Source: Enoplolaimus lenunculus
Lineage: Eukaryota; Nematoda; Enoplea; Enoplida; Thoracostomopsidae
DNA length: 64,000 bases
Reading direction: 5' to 3'
NCBI GenBank assembly: GCA_030248215.1
Contig: JASANG010003755.1
Coordinates: 288,019 to 352,018, forward strand
Shown: positions 60,901 through 64,000 of the stretch, in pieces
Numbering within the stretch: position 1 is the first letter of the stretch
Layout of the letters: the number at the start of each line of letters is the position of its first letter
Translations under genes and position numbers: made by a program
The notes under the pieces: model-generated
What the model was told of the DNA's origin: nothing
Databases searched by the model: none
The model's input: the letters and a program-made list of their open reading frames with translations, nothing else

Positions 60901-62956
60901 AGGCCGGCAACAGGCCTGAGCACTTATCCAAAATCATTTTAGTCTAGCGAAGGTACGGGCTGCGTATTGGTTAACTATTTGCCAGTTTTATTTTAAACCC
61001 AATATTGTAGTCGTTTTTTTATTGCTGGCCTCAACGCTTGGTCATAGTCAGGATTTGATTTCCGCAAGGGATACCCTCGCCTAAAAGCTTTATGCCAGCA
61101 AGCGCAACGAGCAACAGTTCATATTTTGACCTCTGCCGGTTAACAAAAATGAAAGTAAGTTTGATTTTTGAGTCGCCAAAAATTTCCGAAAGATATATCC
61201 CCTATGTTCACCTTTGGACGTGCCCCTCCTGCCCCGCTAATCTAAATTTCTGTGTACACCAATACATGATTCCTAGCATTTTGGAAAGGGGATCCAAAAA
61301 CGTTCTATTTTAACTAAATTTTTTTAGTTCAACAGTTATTTTTGACTATGTTTTCTACCAAACGCAATTTGTGGAATAATTTACGTAAATCGCAAGACCG
61401 ATTTCGCCGGCGCAACGCTTGCACAAATAACTATGACAGCGATTAAAAAATTAATTCAATTACATGTTATAAACTAATTGAAATTAATTGCAACATTTTT
61501 CAACGCCAACACTACAGACATATGTAGCACAGTATCAGACTCAGCGGTTTATTAATAAAAATTACTGAAAAACAAAAATTGTTGTATGCCGAAACCATGA
61601 TCAACCGAACCTAAACACAAAGGAACCCATACAATCCAGTGCCATAGCGATTGCCATAATTTGATCAGACTAGAAACTGCGCTTATTGTAAGCCAAGAAA
61701 TTCATTTACACATTTGAAACCGGCAATTTCTCACGGAAAAATTTCTAATTCTTTGGTGCGGCACTGAAAAAATACAACAAACACAGAGCAAATCAGGACC
61801 GTAGCCAGGTCAACCTGCTGGATAAGACAATATTAAAATAGGCATGCAGTTACAATAACAAGCTTATAAACGCAGCTAAACATTTGATGGGGTTTAGAAT
61901 TTTTCTAGGAGAGCTGAAACCAACGAGTAACGGACCCGGAGCAAATTTCAAACCTCTGCTCACCTTATCTTGAGGAAGTAAAGATAACGGCAACAGACCG
62001 TTTGACACTCGTTCAACTGATCTCCATATTCGTTGAGTTGAAGGTGAACTGGTTATTTCGCCAGGATCTTCGCTGTCCGAGATTGAGTACATTGGGGCTG
62101 GACGCCGTTTTGGACCCACAGCATAGCCAGTTGTCTTAAAAATAAATAAAATAAATGAGTGAAAGTTAAGAATACTTGATTGTAAAACTTTTTAACTTTC
62201 TCGCATGAATAATTTATATTTCATCTTAGACAATTCTTTCAAGCTAAGATTCTAATTCGGATCTCTCGGGTGGGACGCGTTAACCATCACCGCTCAGTTA
62301 TTGCACCTTGACTCTGCACAAAGAGGCTGTCACGTCTTGTGGAGATTTTGGTTAGGTTTCGTTGTATAACAGAACTGTAGTAACCAGAATAAGAGGTGGT
62401 CCCCATCTTAAGTCCCAATCAATCGGAATCCGTATCGTAATAAGAGTCCGTAAACGGATTGAGACCCTAGTACATAAACGACTACAGGACCAAGTAAAGT
62501 TAAGTTCAAAAGTTCTAAGCATACTTAAGTTTTGAAGGTACATTTTTAAGTATAACCTTGTATTATCGCTCAAACTTTTGATACAAGACAAATAACCGTT
62601 TAATTCTACGGATAGTTAATGCTAAGACTAAAACAAACACGAGTAGCCAGTATTTCAGAAAAAAATGGTATGTCTGAATAAATTCAGAAGGGGTTTCTTG
62701 TGTTATCAACTAAAAATATGCCTAAACAGTAAAAACGTGGACAAAATTCCCAAGTATTTGACGCCCTAAACACCTTCGCCCCCACAGCTACAAAGGTCTA
62801 AAATCCAAACCTATTCTACTACCGGAGGCTCCGAAAACTAACATTAGTGATAATATAGCAATTGACGGGACTTACCTGCACTCGGGGAACAGTTCGCCTT
62901 GGCAGTGATCGAGAGCGGCGCTGCCATGATCTGTCTCCAGACGGCCGAATGTATTC
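28540..62956 (-). CDS. Large disordered coiled-coil/poly-Gln protein, 18 or 19 exons, 5' end missing
   Basis: Eighteen minus-strand exons with GT-AG borders join in one frame for about 2,018 residues, ending at a TAA at 28540. I do not recognise the family. Composition is rich in Gln, Arg, Ser, Pro and Glu. There are coiled-coil stretches (LQRKLEETQRQKEYYEHL), a Q38 tract, an Arg/Lys/His-rich block and repeated GTQTS/GVQTD motifs. No membrane segment, signal peptide or catalytic domain is seen. This suggests a cytoplasmic or cytoskeletal scaffold, an inference from composition only. Fifteen of the eighteen introns placed are phase 0. Introns reach over 4 kb and hold many MITEs. Exons between 58.3 and 61.9 kb may be missing. 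The existence of one gene rests on matching phases, including 1-1 and 2-2 joins near the 3' end. Confidence 0.82.
28883..29071. mobile_element. TTAGGC-bearing MITE, family E, reverse orientation
   Basis: It starts GGTCAATGTAACGAACAGG and ends GATCCTTACATAAGCC. It is flanked by GGCGTCCG and GGCGTGAG, an 8-bp duplication matching at 6 of 8. The core reads as CCTAAGC units. It lies in the last intron of the large gene. Confidence 0.72.
29777..30117 (-). CDS. Large gene exon with Gln/His repeats, phase 0-2
   Basis: The acceptor is CATTTTAG/CCG and the donor GCAAAG/GTACGT. It begins PIVEFPPTLPRHSYATAG, then a Gln/His tract, then a Gly/Ser/Arg-rich part (KSKSFTDWPDGYGRQGGGN). Phase 2 matches the last exon. 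Confidence 0.82.
30732..30909. mobile_element. Palindromic MITE, family A, copy 5
   Basis: It begins CACTGCAAAAAATGG and ends CCATTTTTTGCAGTG. The arms are shortened in the left half. TA flanks are not preserved. Intronic in the large gene. A short TTAGGC stretch (30952-30980) follows. Confidence 0.78.
31562..31720 (-). CDS. Large gene exon, 53 codons
   Basis: The acceptor is TTTGTAG/CAA and the donor CCGAAA/GTGAGT, phase 0-0. It is His/Arg/Ser-rich (RHRSSSHHRRHKHRVHKSHS), then LPEDYFSDHSSPK. Confidence 0.83.
31756..31955. mobile_element. Inverted-repeat MITE, family C, copy 1
   Basis: It begins AAGCCTCATTCACCACGC and ends TTGCACGTGTGAATGAGGC. It sits only about 35 bp from the acceptor of the exon ending at 31720, so it could affect its splicing. 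Confidence 0.65.
32186..32275 (-). CDS. Large gene exon, 30 codons
   Basis: The acceptor is GTTTTCAG/CAA and the donor TTTTCG/GTAAAT, phase 0-0. It reads TKRDVDRDSSRQAQLSH. Confidence 0.72.
32856..32935 (-). CDS. Large gene exon, phase 1-0
   Basis: The acceptor TGTTTCAG/GG completes an Arg codon with the previous exon, and the donor is ATAGG/GTAAGC. It reads QAGYEQWSANMMASGHSPYM. Confidence 0.75.
32936..33095. other. Intron stretch, nothing recognised
   Basis: AT-rich intron sequence between an exon and a family E element. Confidence 0.35.
33096..33222. mobile_element. TTAGGC-bearing MITE, family E, right end trimmed
   Basis: It starts GACCCATGTAAAGATCCCGG. The flanks share CCTTACACC (33087-33095 and about 33222-33230), a clear target duplication of 8-9 bp. 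The right inverted end is mostly lost. Confidence 0.7.
33388..33606. mobile_element. Inverted-repeat element, family D
   Basis: It begins GATATTCTCAAATGTGCATA and ends GCTACACATATTTCAAAATA in inverted form. The interior has TCATCAGTAATTAATAG and AACGGTGATAG. Similar pairs are at 41391-41580 and 49676-49902, with fragments near 28490, 33795 and 54000. Confidence 0.6.
33960..34222. mobile_element. Inverted-repeat MITE, family C, copy 2
   Basis: It starts AAGCCTTATTCACACGTGCA and ends GTGTGAATAGGGTTT. Sub-terminal TTGCTGCGAGAA and AGCTGCAAGTT motifs are inverted. The flanks read CTAA and TTAA. Confidence 0.75.
34223..34965. other. Intron stretch, little recognised
   Basis: No exon found. AACTATAATTTTATTGG occurs twice in tandem at about 34929-34966, just before the next element. 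Confidence 0.4.
34966..35124. mobile_element. TTAGGC-bearing MITE, family E
   Basis: It starts GGCCCATGCGTAGAACAGGG and ends GTTCTATGCATCGGCA. It is flanked by ATTTTATT and CTTTTATT, an 8-bp duplication matching at 7 of 8. The core is about eight TTAGGC-like units. Confidence 0.82.
35975..36160 (-). CDS. Large gene exon, phase 1-1
   Basis: The acceptor is TTTGTTAG/CT and the donor CACCTC/GTAAGT. With the previous exon it reads GDSAEPQLIRPIPVEIQRP, and it ends IYVKTPP. A phase-0 alternative acceptor is CCTCAG at 36150. Confidence 0.75.
36320..36720. repeat. Telomere-type element split by a family B MITE
   Basis: CCTAAACCTTAAACTTAAACC on the left and CAAGCTTAGGCCAAAGC plus CTCTTAGTCTTCCAGCGGCC on the right belong to the subfamily also seen at 24021-24357 and 26148-26310. 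Between them lies a family B element (36372-36621), which gives the order of insertion. Confidence 0.55.
36372..36621. mobile_element. Palindromic MITE, family B, copy 2
   Basis: It starts CACTGTAAATTTCAGCGAG and ends AACTCAGTGCAATGTACAGG. The arms are full of AACTCAGAATGAGTT-type motifs. It is inserted in a telomere-type element. Confidence 0.72.
36745..36942. mobile_element. Palindromic MITE, family A, copy 6
   Basis: It begins CGCTGTAAAAAATGG and ends CCATTTTTTACCGTG, with TA on both sides. The arms carry GACTCTCTCGGAAATAGGC and its inverse. Confidence 0.82.
37066..37182. mobile_element. Small GC-rich inverted-repeat element, family K
   Basis: TTAAGGTGGCGCTGTACCT on the left faces AGGTACAGCGCCAACCCTTA on the right. 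The interior has CGACGTCTCTCACCG. The ends match the larger element at 44039-44275. Confidence 0.68.
37450..37729. mobile_element. Inverted-repeat MITE, family C, copy 3
   Basis: It starts AAGCCCAATTCAGACGGGC and ends CACGTGCCAATAGGGCTT. The inner arms TTGCAGCTGCAAATTGCAC and their inverse are preserved. Confidence 0.75.
37891..38317 (-). CDS. Large gene exon, basic and His-rich, 142 codons
   Basis: The acceptor is TGCAG/GAA, phase 0. The best donor is ATAGTG/GTAATT (phase 1), matching the next exon. It has an Arg/Glu helix-prone part, then a Lys/Ser-rich block (KKRKGKSSKKRSKSF) that could act as a nuclear signal or bind nucleic acid, then imperfect HGNxYHGDSYHSNRYHGN repeats encoded by a short tandem repeat (about 38000-38075). 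If unspliced, the frame stops at 37859. Confidence 0.8.
38750..38902. mobile_element. GGGCCCGTAGC-ended repeat, family I
   Basis: It starts GGGCCCGTAGCAAAGGGGG and ends GTGAGCTATGGGC. The interior has CTTGCTTGTAAGTCATTGAA and CCCTTG. Copies are at 47722-47879 and, in part, 56350-56465 and 26540-26622. Confidence 0.65.
39710..39832 (-). CDS. Large gene exon, 41 codons
   Basis: The acceptor is TTTATAG/GAT and the donor CCGAAG/GTAATC, phase 0-0. It reads DERKKPRSIIKSTELVPL and ends HEYPGAVIPK. Confidence 0.8.
39833..40805. other. Intron stretch, nothing recognised
   Basis: No exon or defined element. A GC-richer patch at 40120-40240 (GCGCCGCCTCCTTGGGGTGG) may be part of a family I-like repeat. 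Confidence 0.35.
40806..40952 (-). CDS. Large gene exon, 49 codons
   Basis: The acceptor is TTTTTCAG/CCA and the donor ATCAAG/GTAAGT-like, phase 0-0. It reads PIIFVPVNTIQPAQEIRTEE and ends GTLIRIK. Confidence 0.82.
41099..41386. mobile_element. Inverted-repeat MITE, family C, copy 4, TTAA-flanked
   Basis: It starts AGCCCCATTCACACGAGCA and ends CACGTGTGAATAGAGCT. It is flanked by TTAA at 41095-41098 and 41387-41390, the target of piggyBac-type elements. This copy best defines the family ends. Confidence 0.8.
41391..41580. mobile_element. Inverted-repeat element, family D, next to family C
   Basis: It starts TGATATTCTCAAATGCGTGT and ends CACACAGTTGAGAATATGGC. It abuts the TTAA of the preceding element. 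Confidence 0.6.
41635..41765. repeat. Degenerate CCTAAGC (TTAGGC) array
   Basis: CCTATGCCTAAGCCTAAGCC is followed by a TATAATTAACA end as in the second telomere-type subfamily. Confidence 0.5.
41987..42248 (-). repeat. tRNA-like SINE candidate, copy 2
   Basis: This is a reverse-strand match to 24841-25105 over most of its length. On the minus strand it keeps TATAACTGAGTGGTGATGG and GGAGTTCGAATCCTAG. The two copies are very similar in the head and more diverged at the ends. Confidence 0.6.
42249..43591. other. Intron stretch with repeat fragments
   Basis: A family H fragment (42418-42560), a short CCTAAGCGTAAGCC patch (42746-42770) and family L motifs (43310-43460) are seen. A TTTCAAATTTCAATTCAAGT run with Thr/Phe-poor frames (42855-42895) is low-complexity. 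No exon found. Confidence 0.4.
43592..43669 (-). CDS. Large gene exon, 26 codons
   Basis: The acceptor is GCATTTAG/GAT and the donor CAATCG/GTATGA, phase 0-0. It reads DIREGRYEPKSQLPGECV. A small exon, supported by phase and clean sites. Confidence 0.7.
44039..44275. mobile_element. GC-rich palindromic element with CGGCGCCGTC repeats, family K
   Basis: The left end AAGAATTGCGATATACTT and right end AAGTACAGCGCAATCCT are inverted. The arms consist of repeated ATACGGCGCCGTCCGT-like units, read in opposite directions on the two sides. It is the most CpG-rich DNA in the window and should fold into a long hairpin. It lies in an intron of the large gene. Confidence 0.75.
44624..44758. mobile_element. 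hAT-like MITE, small copy
   Basis: It starts CAGAGTTCCAACGGGAA and ends TTCCGTTGAACCCTG. It is flanked by GACACAAG and GACATAAG, an 8-bp duplication matching at 7 of 8. The interior GCCGGAACCGGAACAGG ties it to the 2860 family. It ends only 14 bp from an exon donor. Confidence 0.75.
44772..44957 (-). CDS. Large gene exon, about 62 codons
   Basis: It reads VPIKVDGDTTSLARFRRELE and LVPKK before GTTAGC. The start is uncertain. TTCAAAG/GGG keeps phase 0, whereas the better-looking site CTTAACAG/TG at about 44936 would need phase 1. An Arg/Glu/Trp helix-prone segment dominates. Confidence 0.65.
45015..45244. mobile_element. Palindromic MITE, family B, copy 3
   Basis: It starts CACTGTAAATTGTAATGAG and ends CTGGAATTTACAGTG. 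AACTCAGAATGAGTTG motifs occur in both arms. It is intronic, about 60 bp upstream of the exon at 44772-44957. Confidence 0.8.
45470..46262. repeat. Cluster of family G inverted repeats
   Basis: GAGTGTGCAACTGGGTACAT occurs several times, with CACCAAGAGTCGATAATGA and CCTCCTTxTAAATAAGGAGG hairpins. The unit CAATTACxAGCACCAAGAG appears twice (about 45538 and 45928). At least two elements appear to be nested or in tandem. Confidence 0.6.
46542..46815. repeat. GGTGGAGGTAAGG-ended repeat, family J
   Basis: GGTGGAGGTAAGGAATATGG and CGCGCTGAGTTCAACGGTGC match the element at 56783-57192. The right end is unclear. Confidence 0.5.
46816..47327. other. AT-rich intron stretch, nothing recognised
   Basis: No exon, RNA or element recognised. 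Confidence 0.35.
47328..47469. mobile_element. Short GGCCAATGTTA-end MITE with a few TTAGGC units
   Basis: It starts GGCCAATGTTATTTTAAGG and ends CCTTAAAGTAACATGGGCC, a strong inverted pair. It is flanked by AATTCTTT and AATTGTTT (7 of 8). It has the ends of the 10462-10877 element but carries CCTAAGCCTAAGCC, so it links the two subfamilies. Confidence 0.82.
47722..47879. mobile_element. GGGCCCATAGCC-ended repeat, family I, copy 2
   Basis: It starts GGGCCCATAGCCAAGGGGG and ends GGGTACGGGCC. It shares TTGCTTGCAAGTCATTGAA with 38750-38902. Confidence 0.65.
48100..48156. repeat. Minimal family C hairpin
   Basis: TCCTATTCACACGTGCAAGT runs almost directly into its inverse ACGTGCACGTGTGAATAGGG. 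It is a family C element with the interior deleted. Confidence 0.7.
48646..48980. repeat. Degenerate CCTAAGC (TTAGGC) array, 0.3 kb
   Basis: Repeated CCTAAGCTTAAACC and AAACCAAAGCC units without recognisable element ends. It is the longest strongly diverged telomere-type stretch here. Confidence 0.6.
49311..49433 (-). CDS. Large gene exon, 41 codons
   Basis: The acceptor is TGTTTCAG/TCT and the donor AAGACG/GTAAAG, phase 0-0. It is Lys-rich, with STSAGVQTDPAP and KRIEKREKT. Confidence 0.83.
49676..49902. mobile_element. Inverted-repeat element, family D
   Basis: It starts GGCCCATATTCTCAAATGTG and ends CACATTTGAGAATACGGCTC. The inner parts TATCATCAGTTAGTAATAGG and ACCTATCAGCAACTGGCGAT are inverted too. 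The best copy of the family. Confidence 0.7.
50645..52636 (-). CDS. Large gene central exon, 664 codons
   Basis: The acceptor is TTGTTTAAG/CGA and the donor CATGAA/GTGAGA, phase 0-0. It opens with a strong coiled coil (ILLLELQRKETYQRELQRKL and on), followed by poly-Gln and poly-Pro patches, and then about 450 residues of Pro/Ser/Gln/Arg-rich, presumably disordered sequence with PPRRRQ and PVPEPDPE motifs. It is the longest exon of the gene and has no known domain. The high Gln and Pro content makes homology searches prone to low-complexity hits. Confidence 0.92.
52709..52964. mobile_element. Inverted-repeat MITE, family C, copy 5
   Basis: It starts GCCATATTTACACATGTAAG and ends CACGTGTGAATAGGGCC. 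It is flanked by TTAA and TTAT. It lies about 70 bp upstream of the acceptor of the 664-codon exon. Confidence 0.75.
53445..53561 (-). CDS. Large gene exon, 39 codons
   Basis: The acceptor is ATTTCAG/ACG and the donor GACATT/GTAAGC, phase 0-0. It contains TGTQYD and YGTQTSQEP, echoing GVQTDPAP two exons later. Confidence 0.84.
53562..54326. other. Intron stretch, nothing recognised
   Basis: AT-rich. A family D end fragment (CTCAATTGTATGTGGCACCT) lies near 53994. Confidence 0.35.
54327..54899 (-). CDS. Large gene exon, 191 codons
   Basis: The acceptor is TTTTGTAG/TAC and the donor CTTCAG/GTATAA, phase 0-0. The first half is Ser/Thr-rich, then Arg/Glu-rich (SESRRKEQREIDDKIIYES). The end carries PPVPQKPKLQ, a possible SH3-binding proline motif. 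Confidence 0.86.
55152..55320. mobile_element. TTAGGC-bearing MITE, family E, reverse orientation
   Basis: It starts GGCCAATGCAAAGAACACGG and ends GATCTTTACATGGGCC, an inverted pair. It is flanked by CCTTTGGC and CGTTTGGC (7 of 8). It lies about 60 bp from the exon donor at 55380. Confidence 0.85.
55380..55580 (-). CDS. Large gene exon, 67 codons
   Basis: The acceptor TTGCAG/CGT and donor AGAGAC/GTAAGT are both strong, phase 0-0. It reads RFADEDLDPGSPSLDDYWSR, then a Gln/His stretch. Confidence 0.87.
56020..56278. repeat. Inverted-repeat element, family G, clean copy
   Basis: AAGAGTCCATGATACAACAG and ACAACTCTTGAGGTTCCGCA face GTACCATGCGGAACCCCAAG and TGTATCATTCACTCTTG. Both arms are about 70 bp. 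Confidence 0.65.
56783..57192. mobile_element. GGCGGAGGTACG-ended MITE, family J
   Basis: It starts GGCGGAGGTACGCGATCTG and ends GATCCATATTCCGTACCTCC plus GCC. The arms share CCTAG, AATAGTT and GAATTCAACGGT motifs in inverted form. No target duplication is visible. Confidence 0.65.
57496..58278 (-). CDS. Large gene exon with Q38 tract, 261 codons
   Basis: The acceptor is TTTTTAG/CCA, phase 0. It begins PPMYTYYTAPESAG, then a Gln/Arg-rich helix-prone part (REIEQQQLLVEQRERQEQ), then Q38, then a Ser/Thr/Ala-rich tail. The best donor is AGGAT/GTAGGA (phase 0). If it is not used, the frame runs on to a stop at 57457, which would give a shorter isoform. Confidence 0.82.
57841..57954 (-). repeat. 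CAA/CAG microsatellite encoding 38 glutamines
   Basis: On the coding strand five CAG codons are followed by 33 uninterrupted CAA codons. The purity of the CAA run suggests recent expansion by slippage. Confidence 0.95.
58279..59849. other. AT-rich intron of the large gene
   Basis: No recognisable exon or element. Very AT-rich, with long A and T runs (58530-58790). Confidence 0.4.
59850..59915 (-). CDS. Possible small exon of the large gene
   Basis: The acceptor AACTTCAG/TTT and donor GATTTT/GTAAAA give 22 codons in phase 0-0, reading MPPKPSMVELKYFGRPDF near the end. Phase fits the neighbouring exons, but the sites are weak and the exon is short. Confidence 0.3.
59916..61963. other. Intron with telomere-type and MITE fragments
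   Basis: Degenerate GCTTAGACTTAAGCTTAGG units lie at 60017-60120. A family H end lies at 60165-60305 and a family J end (TAGCATTTTGGAAAGGGGATC) near 61274. No exon is supported, although phase arguments do not exclude one. Confidence 0.4.
61964..62134 (-). CDS. Large gene exon, 57 codons
   Basis: The acceptor is TTTTTAAG/ACA and the donor GATAAG/GTGAGC, phase 0-0. It contains VGPKRRPAPMYSISDSEDPG, a basic patch followed by an acidic Ser cluster that looks like a casein kinase 2 type site (inference). Confidence 0.8.
62245..62350 (-). repeat. tRNA-like SINE fragment, copy 3
   Basis: It matches the head of the elements at 24841 and 41987 (CACCGCTCAGTTATTG and GTCACGTCTTGTGG). It is more diverged and truncated. 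Confidence 0.5.
62374..62620 (-). mobile_element. Inverted-repeat element, family F, truncated copy 2
   Basis: It starts CTGTAGTAACCAGAATAAGA and aligns along about 250 bp with the reverse strand of 18682-19121 (GGTCCCCAT, TAATAAGAGT and TACAGGACC are shared). The far end is missing. Confidence 0.7.
62876..62956 (-). CDS. Large gene, first exon seen
   Basis: The acceptor is ATTTTAG/GAA and the donor GTGCAG/GTAAGT-like, phase 0 at both ends, 27 codons. It reads EYIRPSGDRSWQRRSRSLPR and onward, a basic, Ser/Arg-rich stretch. It has no start codon, so the gene begins further upstream. Confidence 0.75.
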
Positions 62957-63112
62957 CTAAAATAATATTATCAGATTACAGCAAAAGTTATAAGCAAAAT
63001 GTAAAATTCAAGACATTTCAAAAATTCAAATAAACAAATACTACAACCTTTATTCGTTGTTGGTTCAAAAGTTTGCCTGAAACATTAATATCGACCATAA
63101 ACGGACTACAGA

Positions 63113-63320
63113 GGCCCATGTATACAACAAGGCCGGAACAGTAGTATAAGCATATTCCTACGCTTAAGCCGAAACCTAAACCTAAACCTAAGCGTATGGA
63201 TGAGCCTTTTCGTAGCCTAAGCGTAAGCCTAAGCCTAAGCAAAAAATTTGTCTAAAGCTTAAACTGATTCTATTACAGCCCCTCCGGAAAACGATCCGGC
63301 CCTGTTCTATACATGGGCAG
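63113..63320. mobile_element. TTAGGC-bearing MITE, family E, reverse orientation
   Basis: It starts GGCCCATGTATACAACAAGG and ends CCTGTTCTATACATGGGC. The core reads CCTAAACCTAAACCTAAGCG and later CCTAAGCCTAAGC. The target duplication is not visible. Confidence 0.75.
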
Positions 63321-63895
63321 AAGTTATATATACACGTCCTTAGGTTTAGTATTTTTAGCAGTTGTAAAGGAATTACACGTGCAACACAAACGAACTACGC
63401 ATAAACGCTAGCCAAAACTACTAACATCAATGTCCAGTTTTTCAGAAATTGCTTCAAACAACACAATTGGTGTCATTTTTATCTTTTACAACTTTCCAAA
63501 ACTCAAAAGAAATTATTTAAAATTAATAGTTTTTTAGTTCGGTAAAGAAAAATACCATAACCCTTCACAGGGGGCAGTCAGACAGCGGTCTCAAAATGGC
63601 CAGTTTTTTAGGATCCGTAAGCTTTTAAACCTCGCGGCCAGGATCAAGCCATGAGTTGAGTCAATGTGAGGTAAACATGATGACTAGGATCAACAGCGAG
63701 AGAAAAAACTAACTAATCCGCTTAAGTTAAATTCCGGTTTCAAATAGCCATAACAACTAAAATTGATAATCGATCCTGAAGACCGGTGCAACAGCGCTCG
63801 TTCGGCGGCTGATTTTTCGGCCAAATAATTTAGCATCGTTTGAACTCAACTACATTTCCTAAAATTAATTTTATCGTTAATATATTAGGGCAAAA

Positions 63896-64000
63896 GACTG
63901 CAATAAATGATGAGTCAAATTGACTCTCTCCGAAATTGGTTTTTTTTCGGACTACACAAGCTGAGTCAAAATTCAACTCCGCCCAAATACAGTGACAGCC
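63896..64000. mobile_element. Palindromic MITE, family A, copy 7, cut by window end
   Basis: ACTGCAATAAATGATGAG then GTCAAATTGACTCTCTCCG match the left arm of the family. The right arm continues beyond the window or is lost. Confidence 0.65.

Noticed and set aside
63750-63837. Possible 5' exon of the large gene (ATG then LNYLAEKSAAERALLHRSSG)
   Set aside because: It reads protein-like and is upstream of the first exon, but no good donor is present and the frame ends soon after. Kept only as a lead.

Overview
This is a eukaryotic window, AT-rich and repeat-rich, with spliced genes, long introns and simple-sequence tracts. Its dominant telomere-like repeat is TTAGGC, the nematode telomere hexamer. 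I therefore infer a nematode or close relative with a fairly large, element-filled genome. The species cannot be told from sequence alone. I saw no rRNA gene, CRISPR array or operon, and no reverse transcriptase, integrase, capsid or transposase reading frame.

Three protein-coding genes are supported. (1) 4007-9976, plus strand: a single uninterrupted 1989-codon frame for BTAF1/Mot1, the Snf2-family ATPase that removes TATA-binding protein from DNA. (2) 12704-16879, minus strand: four exons that join in frame into a 533-residue voltage-gated potassium channel of the Kv2-4 (Shab-like) type, with T1 domain, S1-S6 and the TVGYGD filter. (3) 28540-62956, minus strand: at least 18 exons (perhaps 19) of one very large gene of about 2,020 residues. 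It encodes a disordered, Gln/Arg/Ser/Pro-rich, partly coiled-coil protein with a 38-residue Gln tract. The C-terminal exon is present; the 5' end was not found and is probably outside the window. I do not recognise the family.

The layout is: 1-4006 intergenic, with a hAT-like MITE and a suspicious duplication; 4007-9976 BTAF1; 9977-12703 intergenic repeats; 12704-16879 Kv gene; 16880-28539 a gene desert full of small inverted-repeat elements and TTAGGC arrays; 28540-62956 the large gene, whose introns carry the same element families; 62957-64000 further repeats.

The window is a museum of small non-autonomous DNA transposons. I can separate about a dozen families by their inverted ends and target duplications. 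The most striking has GGCCCATGT ends and 8-bp target duplications, and most of its copies carry a core of TTAGGC telomere-type hexamers. A separate exact 11-unit TTAGGC array lies between two identical 44-bp direct repeats, as expected if telomere repeats were inserted at a staggered chromosome break. The three genes show no functional link to one another.
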